Assembly: GCA_030065205.1 (NCBI GenBank)
Contig: JASJDN010000062.1
Location: forward strand, 1-32,989
DNA: 32,989 nt
Direction of reading: 5' to 3'
DNA from: Crocosphaera sp.
GTDB lineage: Bacteria > Cyanobacteriota > Cyanobacteriia > Cyanobacteriales > Microcystaceae
In this document: positions 1 through 7,093 of the stretch, piece after piece
How the letters are laid out: every line of letters starts with the position of its first letter
Numbering within the stretch: position 1 is the first letter of the stretch
Notes under the pieces: generated by a model
The model's input: the letters and a program-made list of their open reading frames with translations, nothing else
Databases searched by the model: none
Told to the model about the DNA's origin: nothing
Position numbers and translations under genes: made by a program

Positions 1-18
1 ATATATGAGAACCCATTA

Positions 19-120
19 GGACATAATAATATTATGTCCCTACCAATAAGCTGCTGTAGGGATTTAACAATGTTAAATCCTCTTTGTCATTTTCTCACAA
101 CTGAAACCTGATTGCTATAA
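19..120. repeat. Double-palindrome dispersed repeat, copy 1
   Basis: Two perfect 10-bp inverted repeats, each with a single-base centre (GGACATAATA-A-TATTATGTCC at 19-39, GGATTTAACA-A-TGTTAAATCC at 60-80), are followed by a conserved tail AACTGAAACCTGATTGCTAT at 99-118. The same three blocks in the same order and nearly the same spacing recur at 22429-22527. This copy lies just downstream of the 3' end of the NACHT gene. It could be a small non-autonomous mobile repeat or a structured 3' element; no coding capacity is seen. Confidence 0.8.
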
Positions 121-170
121 TGATTATAAAGTATTATAGAGTTTTTAGATTGACTAATAACTATTATATC

Positions 171-3100
171 TTAGTTTTCTTCAAAATCACTATCTTCTGA
201 GTTTTGAGGTTTCTCAACAAAGTCAATTTCTCTCTTTACCCATTGCCAAATTAATGTTTGTTGTTCGGGTGTAAATTCACAATTATCTAATTCATCTTGT
301 ACTTTATCTATGTATTGAGGTTCATATCTAGCAAGAAATGTATAGAGAATATAATTAAGAATGTCAGGTATATTTTCTTCTTCATCTTCTGAAAAATCGA
401 GAAAAGAAAAAATCGAAGGATATCCTTCTATAACTTCCTCTGAATTTAGTTGCACGTAAGTATCCCATTCCATAAAAATCATTATCAGTATAGAAAAGCC
501 AAAAATTAAATTAAAATATATATCTGTATCTCTGTATAATTTATAGGAATCGAATATAAACTCTGAACTAAATACTGAAGACTTGATTAATTTACAAATT
601 GGCTTCGATCTATACAAAATTATTTCGGTCAATGATTCAAGAATTGATTGTATTTTTTGAGTATCTTCTCGTAAACTTACGTTTAATATTATAGTAACTA
701 AATAATAAGCTATAGAAGAAGTATAGTAAGAAGGAAAAAGTACATAATTATAATCTTGAAATAAACCTTCAAATCCATGCCATTTAATAAAGTCATCAAC
801 TGACACTATTTTATTGCTAAAGTATCTTGATTTGTAGGGAATAATATATTTTCTCAGTAAGTTAAACAAACGTTCTTGATAACTTAATTCTACATCTTCT
901 AGTATTTCTAATGTTTTTGAATTAAAGAAATAGTTAGAATAAGGATAATCTAAAATCTCCAATACTAACTTTTTTGTATAGTCATCACCATTATTAATAT
1001 AATCTATTGAAATTAATTTACTTTTATCTAAAATAGAGGAAATATTTTCATCATTTGCTTGACTCAAGTTGTCCAATAAATTTTCAGGTTTAACATATTC
1101 ATCCTTATTAGATTTTTCTAAACATCCCCAAGTAATACAATAATCAATAGTCGCTTTAGTAATTTTTTGAGTTACTTTAGGACTAGGAACAATAAACTCT
1201 AAACATCTCACAGCAAAATCTAATGAATTACCTTGTTTTTCCAGATTATCTTTAGCTATTTTAATTTCATTAACTAAATTATTTAATAACTCATCTCCTG
1301 CACCTTCTTTATTATTATCACAAACTTTAAAAGCTAACTGACAAACCATATCCCATTCTTGATTAGCAATTTTTGGTAACAGTATATTGAATAATGATTC
1401 TACACTTTTACTATTTCTGACTAAGCTACAAGCAGTAAAATATTCTAAAAAAGTTCGATGGGTAAAGTTATATAATCTATCTCCATTTTTATTAGTTCCC
1501 ACATCAGTAAATACCCAAGCACGTCCACGACAAAAACGAACAAATTCTCCTGCTGCGTCTTCTGCTTCATCAGGATCATCAAAACGACGTTTTAAGAGAT
1601 ATTCTGATGCTTTATTTATTAACTTCTTTTCAATAACTCCCCCTTGTGATGATTGATCACTATCACTATATATCCAATTAGCTAAGTACATAATAGTAGG
1701 TCTAATTTTTGACTGAATATTTTGGATATCATTAGGTAACTCAATACCTCTGCTTTTATCCCACTTTTTTAACAACATCTTAGAACATTCTTCATAAACC
1801 TCTGGTCTATTTCTAGGAATATATCCTTCTCCTCGATAGATATTACACATCAGTCCTAACATTAAGGGATTTTTTTGTAAGTCAGGAACTTCTTTACTTT
1901 CATTGAGGAATGCTTCAACCTTTTTATTTCTTTTTTCTTCTGTCTCTTCTGTTGTCACCTTAAACCACTTTTCTGCATAATCTTTTACTTGTTTTTCATT
2001 GAAAGATCCTAAGTTAAATGTATTAAATCTTTCCTCATTTAAAGGTGCTTCTTTATAACCGACTTCACGGGAAGTTACTAAGATAGGAACAGACGGATAT
2101 AAGTTAGCAAAATCTTCTACATCATCCCGAATTTTTTGGCGATCGCTTGTATTTGTGAGTTCATCTAATCCATCAAAAATGATCACAGCACGACCATTTA
2201 ACAATAAGTATTCAACTGCATCATTAGGAAAAGTTGTTATTTGATAATTAGCTTTAATATTATCGTTGATAAATTCTAAAATAGAGCAAGGATCTTGTTG
2301 TTTTTGAGAAGCATAATCTCGTAAAATCACTAAAAAGGGAGTAACCTGTCTATCAGCTAATAACCTTTTTTCATATTGTGTTGCTAAGTCATAGCATAAT
2401 TTTTGTGAAAAGGTTGATTTTCCACCCCCAGGATCACCTAATAATACAGTACGATGTAATACACTATAAAATTCAGTGATTGATAAATCTTCCGATCCCG
2501 TTCGACTAGAATAATTCTTAGGAAGAAAATTCGGACAAACATAAATCCTATCCATCGAAATTTTTTTAGTTGCATCGACAAAGGGAGGAGTAATAAAACC
2601 ATGACGGTTAGCAACTTGCTCACGATATTTTTTTTCAAATTGTAATATTTCTTGAACCGTTGATTGATTTTGTTTATCTAAACAATCTACAACTCTCTGA
2701 ATATTCCTTAATTCATCTATAACCATGCGATGACGTAGATTAGATTTAGCTTCATGAGCAGACAATCTTCCTTTATCAATAGCATCCGTTAAAACCTGTT
2801 CACATCCTTCGACTAATATCTCAAAAATTTTAATGTTTTCTTGTTCAAGATGACTATTATCAATCTCTGTATATAAAGAAAAAGCTTGTAAAAATTCTCT
2901 TTTAATTATGTTTAAATTATTTTCTTTACTATCCAAAATTGAAGCAGCATAAACTTGTCTAATAATTTGTTCTGCTTCTGGGGAAACAAGAAAGGAACAG
3001 ATAGAATGAGTTTCAGGATCATCATATTCTTGTATAACGTCTAAAACTTTTTCTGTAGCTTCTTCTAAAATTGGTTGTAATGCTGTTTCTTTTAACTCTC

Positions 3101-3209
3101 GTTTGTCTAATATTTCTTTACCAATAATTTTGTCATGAGTCCAAGTTACAGTAGGTTTGAGCAAAGGAGTTGATGCTCTAGCAATTAAAGATAAATCTAT
3201 TGGTATCAT
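171..3209 (-). CDS. NACHT-domain STAND NTPase
   Basis: Large signal-transducing ATPase of the NACHT branch of the STAND superfamily, about 1012 residues. Visible features, counted from the ATG at 3209: an alpha-helical N-terminal region (about 1-250), the P-loop GDPGGGKST (258-266), the Walker B motif IIFDGLDEL with D346 and the D349-E350 pair typical of NACHT proteins, and the helical motif THRTFLEYFTA near 583-593 that usually closes the NACHT module. The last 400 residues are helical and acidic and show no repeat type I recognise, so the sensor is unknown. An upstream TTG/ATG-type extension to 3257 is possible, but the ATG beginning MIPIDLSLIA looks more natural. Bacterial NACHT proteins include anti-phage proteins; that role here is inference. 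No nuclease or other effector domain is recognisable. A Uma2 gene lies upstream on the same strand. Confidence 0.88.
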   Translation of the reverse strand: MIPIDLSLIARASTPLLKPTVTWTHDKIIGKEILDKRELKETALQPILEEATEKVLDVIQEYDDPETHSICSFLVSPEAEQIIRQVYAASILDSKENNLNIIKREFLQAFSLYTEIDNSHLEQENIKIFEILVEGCEQVLTDAIDKGRLSAHEAKSNLRHRMVIDELRNIQRVVDCLDKQNQSTVQEILQFEKKYREQVANRHGFITPPFVDATKKISMDRIYVCPNFLPKNYSSRTGSEDLSITEFYSVLHRTVLLGDPGGGKSTFSQKLCYDLATQYEKRLLADRQVTPFLVILRDYASQKQQDPCSILEFINDNIKANYQITTFPNDAVEYLLLNGRAVIIFDGLDELTNTSDRQKIRDDVEDFANLYPSVPILVTSREVGYKEAPLNEERFNTFNLGSFNEKQVKDYAEKWFKVTTEETEEKRNKKVEAFLNESKEVPDLQKNPLMLGLMCNIYRGEGYIPRNRPEVYEECSKMLLKKWDKSRGIELPNDIQNIQSKIRPTIMYLANWIYSDSDQSSQGGVIEKKLINKASEYLLKRRFDDPDEAEDAAGEFVRFCRGRAWVFTDVGTNKNGDRLYNFTHRTFLEYFTACSLVRNSKSVESLFNILLPKIANQEWDMVCQLAFKVCDNNKEGAGDELLNNLVNEIKIAKDNLEKQGNSLDFAVRCLEFIVPSPKVTQKITKATIDYCITWGCLEKSNKDEYVKPENLLDNLSQANDENISSILDKSKLISIDYINNGDDYTKKLVLEILDYPYSNYFFNSKTLEILEDVELSYQERLFNLLRKYIIPYKSRYFSNKIVSVDDFIKWHGFEGLFQDYNYVLFPSYYTSSIAYYLVTIILNVSLREDTQKIQSILESLTEIILYRSKPICKLIKSSVFSSEFIFDSYKLYRDTDIYFNLIFGFSILIMIFMEWDTYVQLNSEEVIEGYPSIFSFLDFSEDEEENIPDILNYILYTFLARYEPQYIDKVQDELDNCEFTPEQQTLIWQWVKREIDFVEKPQNSEDSDFEEN

Positions 3210-3258
3210 TTTGAATAACCAAGTAACGCTTAAATATATTCTACAGTGATGAGACATT

Positions 3259-3295
3259 GTAGGGTGGGCAAAGTTAGTTGTCTAACCAACCCTAC
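3259..3295. repeat. GTAGGGTGGGCA-type inverted repeat between Uma2 and NACHT genes
   Basis: GTAGGGT (3259-3265) pairs with ACCCTAC (3289-3295), and GTTAG (3273-3277) with CTAAC (3282-3286), separated by an asymmetric internal loop. The hairpin overlaps the stop codon of the Uma2 gene (3292-3294). There is no T-run, so it is not a typical intrinsic terminator. The 5' arm TGTAGGGTGGGCAAAGTTA is repeated exactly at 4137-4155. Confidence 0.6.
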
Positions 3296-3984
3296 TTTAA
3301 GTCTCCAAATTGTTGACGATATTTCTGTAATAAATTTTGTAACTCTGTTACTTCTTGTTGTGTTTTTTGTGCTATTTCTTCAGGGGTTAAATAAGCTTTT
3401 CCTTTCTGATCATACCAAGATAAAATTTCTCTTTTTTCTGCCCCCATTTCATAACTTCTTCTGCCAATACCTAAGTCAATTTCTGGTAACCATAACGGTT
3501 CCCCAATTTGTAATTGATAACCATTTTCTTCAAGACGATAAACTTCAAAAGGGGTATGACGATCGCGTTGCCAATGATTGGGGTTATAAATAAGATAATA
3601 TAAAACACCTAAACGAGCATAACTATCCATTTTCTGCTCGTATTCTCCCCCATAAGTTTGAGAAACAAATTCCAACACTAAAATAGGGACAATATCATTT
3701 TCTTCCCAAACAACATAACTAGGACGAGAACGATTATTTTTTCTTCTTTCTACTCCTAAACTTAAAAAACCATCAGGAACAATAGGAACCCGAGGACTCA
3801 CTCCCGTTGTATGATAAATTCCCATGTCGATACCAAAAAACCAATCCTGACGATCTTGCCAAATTAAACGTAAAATAGAAGCCAAAAGATTCGGTAAGAT
3901 GTTTTGATCTTCATTATCCATAGGAATATCATCCGAGTCAGGAAGTTCGGCACTACTGGGTAAATTAATTTGAGAATTAAACAT
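3292..3984 (-). CDS. Uma2 family endonuclease-like protein
   Basis: A 230-residue protein of the Uma2 (DUF820) family, which has the PD-(D/E)XK nuclease fold and is greatly expanded in cyanobacteria; its biological role is not established. Seen here: the SYVVWEENDIVP strand, the core VLEFVS with the family acidic residue, then a lysine-containing helix EQKMDSYARLGVLYYLIYNP that matches the E-x-x-S...K...Y pattern. The C-terminus carries a coiled, glutamine-rich stretch (EEIAQKTQQEVTELQNLL), common in this subfamily. It lies upstream of the NACHT gene on the same strand, with 82 bases between its stop and the NACHT ATG. An AT-rich palindrome sits just ahead of its start. It is one of four intact Uma2 genes in the window. 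Confidence 0.85.
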   Translation of the reverse strand: MFNSQINLPSSAELPDSDDIPMDNEDQNILPNLLASILRLIWQDRQDWFFGIDMGIYHTTGVSPRVPIVPDGFLSLGVERRKNNRSRPSYVVWEENDIVPILVLEFVSQTYGGEYEQKMDSYARLGVLYYLIYNPNHWQRDRHTPFEVYRLEENGYQLQIGEPLWLPEIDLGIGRRSYEMGAEKREILSWYDQKGKAYLTPEEIAQKTQQEVTELQNLLQKYRQQFGDLK

Positions 3985-3998
3985 CAGTATCTAACAAG

Positions 3999-4023
3999 AA
4001 TTGATAAGTGTATTTTATCAATT
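3999..4023. promoter_or_regulatory. AT-rich palindrome upstream of Uma2 gene
   Basis: AATTGATAA (3999-4007) and TTATCAATT (4015-4023) form a perfect 9-bp inverted repeat with a 7-base centre. It lies 15-39 bases ahead of the minus-strand Uma2 start at 3984, where an operator or a leader hairpin would be expected. No regulator can be named. Confidence 0.4.
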
Positions 4024-4062
4024 ATGCAAATTATTAACAATTTTCAACAAAGCGATCGCTCT

Positions 4063-4132
4063 CTTACTTTGCATAAACCCGTTAGGATAGCCATTAATTT
4101 TTGTGAAGGTTATAACATACACTGCAAAGGAA
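4063..4132 (+). repeat. 70-bp direct repeat, left copy
   Basis: Matches 4562-4631 at 66 of 70 positions with no gap (differences: c/g, g/a, c/t, a/c). The right copy is the leader of the acyl-CoA dehydrogenase gene. The two copies bracket the DUF2281 antitoxin and PIN remnant, so this copy is probably the original or duplicated leader sequence cut off by insertion of that module. A shorter variant of the core (TAGCATTAATTTTTTGTGAA) lies at 15001-15020. Confidence 0.8.
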
Positions 4133-4140
4133 GATTGTAG

Positions 4141-4197
4141 GGTGGGCAAAGTTAAAAGATTATGTAAAATTTGAGATATTTTAAATTCTTGCCCACC
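4141..4197. repeat. Long inverted repeat with GGTGGGCAA arms
   Basis: Perfect 9-bp arms GGTGGGCAA (4141-4149) and TTGCCCACC (4189-4197) enclose an AT-rich loop that can itself pair (AATTT...AAATT). The left arm belongs to the TGTAGGGTGGGCAAAGTTA sequence also found at 3258-3276. A half-arm, TGCCCACC, occurs near 22546. Such GTAGGGTGGGCA palindromes are common dispersed repeats in cyanobacteria (recalled, not checked). Confidence 0.6.
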
Positions 4198-4248
4198 TGA
4201 TAGAATGGATATCTAAGAAGTAATTTTAATCAATAATGTAAAACAACG

Positions 4249-4473
4249 ATGACTCTAACAGATTTATTAAATGAAGCGAAACAGCTTAATCTACAAGAAC
4301 AAGTGCAACTCGCACCACAACTAATGCAATGGATAGAAATTAAACTGAATGAAGAAACTGCATCTACAGGAAAGAAAAAAATACGAAAACCAGGTCTTAA
4401 TAGAGGTTGTTTTCTAATTTCAGATGAGTTTAATGATCCATTATCTGATGATTTTTGGTTAGGAAATTTATGA
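4249..4473 (+). CDS. DUF2281-type antitoxin-like protein (orphan)
   Basis: A 74-residue protein. The N-terminal half (LLNEAKQLNLQEQVQLAPQLMQWI) is the amphipathic helical region usual in DUF2281/VapB-like antitoxins. The C-terminal half (RKPGLNRGCFLISDEFNDPL) follows the conserved pattern K-x-G-x-x-x-G-x-x-x-(I/M)S-D-(D/E)F-(D/N)-x-PL of that family, which normally neutralises a PIN-domain RNase encoded directly downstream. Its stop overlaps an ATG (ATGA at 4470-4473) exactly as in intact pairs, but the following frame is broken (see the PIN remnant). The gene and remnant lie between two 70-bp direct repeats. It is therefore an antitoxin left without its toxin. The family call rests on the C-terminal motif and I am fairly sure of it. 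Confidence 0.7.
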   Translation: MTLTDLLNEAKQLNLQEQVQLAPQLMQWIEIKLNEETASTGKKKIRKPGLNRGCFLISDEFNDPLSDDFWLGNL

Positions 4474-4536
4474 AATTACTATTTAGATAGCTATGCTTTT
4501 TTGAATAGTTATGATTGTTCTGTGATTTGGTCTTAA
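4470..4536 (+). pseudogene. Frameshifted, truncated remnant of a PIN-domain (VapC-type) toxin
   Basis: The frame opened by the overlapping ATG at 4470 reads MKLLFR and stops at 4488. Skipping one base at 4485 gives MKLL-F-DSYAFLNS, which resembles the PIN start MKLLLDTHAFLW including the first catalytic aspartate. The frame then runs to a stop at 4534-4536 after only about 21 codons, while the family is about 130 residues, so most of the gene is gone. Position and ATGA overlap with the antitoxin support the identification; the homologous stretch is short. Confidence 0.55.
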
Positions 4537-4561
4537 TTTAATTCTCTGTGCAAAAAGCTTG

Positions 4562-4631
4562 CTTAGTTTGCATAAACCCGTTAGAATAGCCATTAATTTT
4601 TGTGAAGGTTATAATATACCCTGCAAAGGAA
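4562..4631 (+). repeat. 70-bp direct repeat, right copy (leader of acyl dehydrogenase gene)
   Basis: Second copy of the repeat at 4063-4132. It ends 34 bases before the ATG of the acyl-CoA dehydrogenase-like gene, so it probably carries promoter or leader function. The sequence TGTGAAGGTTATAATATACC contains a TATAAT hexamer (about 4609-4614) that could serve as a -10 element. Confidence 0.75.
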
Positions 4632-4651
4632 TAGCCTAAAGCAAAGCTACC

Positions 4652-4659
4652 TAAGGAGG
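4652..4659 (+). promoter_or_regulatory. Strong Shine-Dalgarno sequence
   Basis: TAAGGAGG ends 6 bases before the ATG at 4666. Most genes in this window have only weak or no Shine-Dalgarno pairing, so this nearly full-length anti-16S match fixes the start of the dehydrogenase and suggests strong translation. Confidence 0.75.
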
Positions 4660-4665
4660 CGCGTC

Positions 4666-6474
4666 ATGCACCAACTCAAGCAATATTGGGTTGCTGAACG
4701 ACTCGACAAAGACTTAGGAGATCCGTGGACTCCTGAGAGCGTAATGTCGTTTAAGAAGGTCGTTGAGATCGATGAGAGCGAGGCCTTTCCTCACTCAGAG
4801 ATCGAATGGCTTTACAATTGGAAACTGCAACATTACTATGTTCCGGCGGAGTGTGGTGGGGAGTTTACTTCCTTTGAGGAATTTTTAGCGTTTGTTCGTG
4901 TTTTATGTCGTCGAGATCAAACCATAGGGATCGCATTTACGACTCTATTTTGGTCTTTTATCACGTGGATGGCAGGAAACGATGAACAAAAGCAACAGTT
5001 AGCTCAATACATCAAAAATGAAAACGGGGCGATGTGTTTAGGCTATTCTGAGAAAGAACACGGGAGTGATCTAATTGGTGGTGATTTAACCGCGAAAAAG
5101 GTATCAGGGGGTTATATTCTCAACGGGGAAAAATGGCCCATTAATCGCGCTACCATTTCGGGGATATCCTACATTTTGGCCAAAACTGATCCCGAAGGGG
5201 GTCCCAAATGTTTAACCCTGTTTATGGTGGATAAATCTCAATTAAACCCTGATAATTATTACAATTTACCCAAAATTTTAACCCACGGCATTCGTGCCTC
5301 TGATATGAGTGGGATCGGGTTCAAAGATTGTTTTGTTCCTGACTCCATGCGTATCAGAGAGGAAGGAGATGGCTTAGAATTCGCTTTAAAAGGGTTTCAA
5401 GTCACTCGTACCTTCTGCGCTGCTTTTTCCTTGGGTGCAGCCGATACTGCTTTAAGAACAACGTTAAATTTTGCGACGAAACGGGTGGTTTACGGGAAAA
5501 AAGTGATCGATATTCCCCAACCCCGTAAAGTCTTGGTGGATGCCTTTTTAGATATCTTAATCTGTGATTGCGAAACCATTGGCGCAGCGAGAGGGTTCCA
5601 CATTATCCCTGAACAGTTTAGCGTCTGGGCCTCGGTGACGAAATATTTTGTCACCACCCAAATCGAAACCATGATCAACAGCGTTTATACTGTGTTGGGA
5701 TCACGGTTCTATATGCGCGAAGAACACGACTGGGGTATCTTCCAGAAGGTGTTACGGGATAACTCCATCATCAGTATGTTTGATGGGAGTACGGTGGTCA
5801 ATTTACACGCGCTGATGCTCCAGTTTCGTCAATTAACCAAACAACGAGGCCGGCGCAAACCAGAGGCGATCGCCGATTTACAAAAACGCTTAGAAGCTAT
5901 TTTTTCCCTAGAGCAACCCCTTCCTCAATTTAATGGGGAGAACCTCGAATTGTTTGGCCGCGGGGCTGATGACCCCCTTCAAGGCTTGGAAATCGCCTTA
6001 CAACAGCTAGAGGCTCTCAAAGAAATAGCCGACATAGATGAAGCGGTGTTAGAAAAGCTCATGGTTTTGGGTAATTTAGTTTTAGAGGAATTAAACGCTC
6101 ACGATGAGTTAATTGCTAACTCACAGTTTGAATATGGCCATGATCAATCCCCTGAATTGTTTGAGGTTGCCAAAAAATACTGTACCCTTCATGCTGCGGC
6201 CTGTTGTTTACAGATGTGGTTATACAATCGAACAATTTTAGGGGACTTTTTTGCCAGGGGCGAATGGTTAGTCTTGAGTTTACACCGACTTTTAAGAACA
6301 ATGCGGCCTTTACCCTATAGCATTTCTGATGAGTATGTAGAAAATACCGCTCAAGAACTGCTAAAACTTTATAAAGAAGATAAACTCTTTTCAATCGTTC
6401 CTTTTCAATTAGCTCATTCACCGATAAACGAGGATCGCTCTTATGCAAGTTCAAAGCTCCAGCTACAAGCTTGA
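4666..6474 (+). CDS. Acyl-CoA dehydrogenase family flavoprotein, probably acting on acyl-ACP
   Basis: A 602-residue flavoprotein of the acyl-CoA dehydrogenase superfamily. Seen: N-terminal helical domain (to about 120), the middle-domain motif YSEKEHGSDL (about 127-136) in place of the usual tEpdaGSDl, the substrate/FAD beta region GGYILNGEKWPI, and the C-terminal helical domain with DNSIISMFDGSTVVNL. In that motif the usual catalytic glutamate position (YEGT in MCAD-like enzymes) is aspartate, D373. About 200 further C-terminal residues form a second helical region, so the protein is as long as the two-domain VLCAD type. Cyanobacteria generally lack beta-oxidation (family knowledge), so a biosynthetic role is more likely. 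Its 3' end overlaps a stand-alone acyl carrier protein gene by 32 bases, suggesting an ACP-bound substrate (inference). Confidence 0.85.
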   Translation: MHQLKQYWVAERLDKDLGDPWTPESVMSFKKVVEIDESEAFPHSEIEWLYNWKLQHYYVPAECGGEFTSFEEFLAFVRVLCRRDQTIGIAFTTLFWSFITWMAGNDEQKQQLAQYIKNENGAMCLGYSEKEHGSDLIGGDLTAKKVSGGYILNGEKWPINRATISGISYILAKTDPEGGPKCLTLFMVDKSQLNPDNYYNLPKILTHGIRASDMSGIGFKDCFVPDSMRIREEGDGLEFALKGFQVTRTFCAAFSLGAADTALRTTLNFATKRVVYGKKVIDIPQPRKVLVDAFLDILICDCETIGAARGFHIIPEQFSVWASVTKYFVTTQIETMINSVYTVLGSRFYMREEHDWGIFQKVLRDNSIISMFDGSTVVNLHALMLQFRQLTKQRGRRKPEAIADLQKRLEAIFSLEQPLPQFNGENLELFGRGADDPLQGLEIALQQLEALKEIADIDEAVLEKLMVLGNLVLEELNAHDELIANSQFEYGHDQSPELFEVAKKYCTLHAAACCLQMWLYNRTILGDFFARGEWLVLSLHRLLRTMRPLPYSISDEYVENTAQELLKLYKEDKLFSIVPFQLAHSPINEDRSYASSKLQLQA

Positions 6475-6853
6475 TGACCAAGCAACAGCAACTACACCAG
6501 TCGAAACTGTTCAAAATTGGCTGATTAAGCAGTTAGCTGAGCAGTTACGTCTTGACCCTGCTAGTATTAAAATCACTGAACCGTTTACCCGTTATGGCCT
6601 TGACTCTATCGATGCGGTTACCTTAGTGGGAGACTTAGAAGACTGGCTAGATTTAGATTTACCAGATACGTTATTTTGGGATCATCCTACCGTCGAGAAA
6701 TCAGCCAAGTATCTCGAAGAAAATTATGATCTCGCTGATGCACTGAGTAACATCGAATCAGAAGAAACTGCTGTAGAAGAGCCAGTTAAAGAAACTCAAG
6801 ATAATAATAACGATAAAAAAGGATGGGGAAATCTTTTTGGAAGATTTCAATAA
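6443..6853 (+). CDS. Stand-alone acyl carrier protein
   Basis: A 136-residue protein with a phosphopantetheine-attachment (PP-binding) domain at about 20-96. The motif RYGLDSIDAV places the modified serine at S55; helix 2 continues as VTLVGDLEDWLDLDL, followed by FWDHPTVEKSAKYL, which is more like ACPs of polyketide or modular systems than the AcpP of fatty acid synthesis. The C-terminal 40 residues are an acidic, probably disordered tail ending WGNLFGRF. The start lies inside the dehydrogenase gene, with GAGGA 8 bases upstream, so the two are translationally coupled. I infer that this protein carries the substrate of the dehydrogenase, and possibly delivers an acyl chain to the MBOAT encoded downstream. 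Confidence 0.9.
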   Translation: MQVQSSSYKLDDQATATTPVETVQNWLIKQLAEQLRLDPASIKITEPFTRYGLDSIDAVTLVGDLEDWLDLDLPDTLFWDHPTVEKSAKYLEENYDLADALSNIESEETAVEEPVKETQDNNNDKKGWGNLFGRFQ

Positions 6854-6878
6854 AAGATAAACCATAATATCCTCAATG

Positions 6879-6918
6879 GGGTTAGTCAAGGATAAAACCT
6901 AACTAACCCTAATTTTTT
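6879..6918 (+). terminator. Intrinsic terminator after ACP gene
   Basis: GGGTTAGT (6879-6886) pairs with ACTAACCC (6902-6909), followed by TAATTTTTT (6910-6918). A second, competing pairing AAACCTAA/TTAGGTTT is also possible. It separates the dehydrogenase-ACP pair from the MBOAT gene, so these are probably different transcripts, at least in part. Confidence 0.6.
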
Positions 6919-7093
6919 AGGTTTAAAGGTAACCCTTAACACAGCTTTACCGGCTCTAATCATCGAAATATTTATCTTGTCCTAATTTATCCGTCACCTG
7001 GTATAGTATTAAAAATCAACATTAGAATCTCTTCTATTATTTGTTCTTCTTTTAACTAACTTGTTTCGATGTTTGACTTGATACCTTATATTT

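Noticed and set aside
3246..3593. 115-codon plus-strand frame opposite the Uma2 gene
   Set aside because: Antisense to a clear Uma2 coding sequence; its hydrophobic look is a by-product of the reverse strand.
6116..6514. 132-codon minus-strand frame opposite the dehydrogenase 3' end and ACP start
   Set aside because: It lies wholly antisense to two well-supported genes, has no family motif and no ribosome site; it is a shadow frame.
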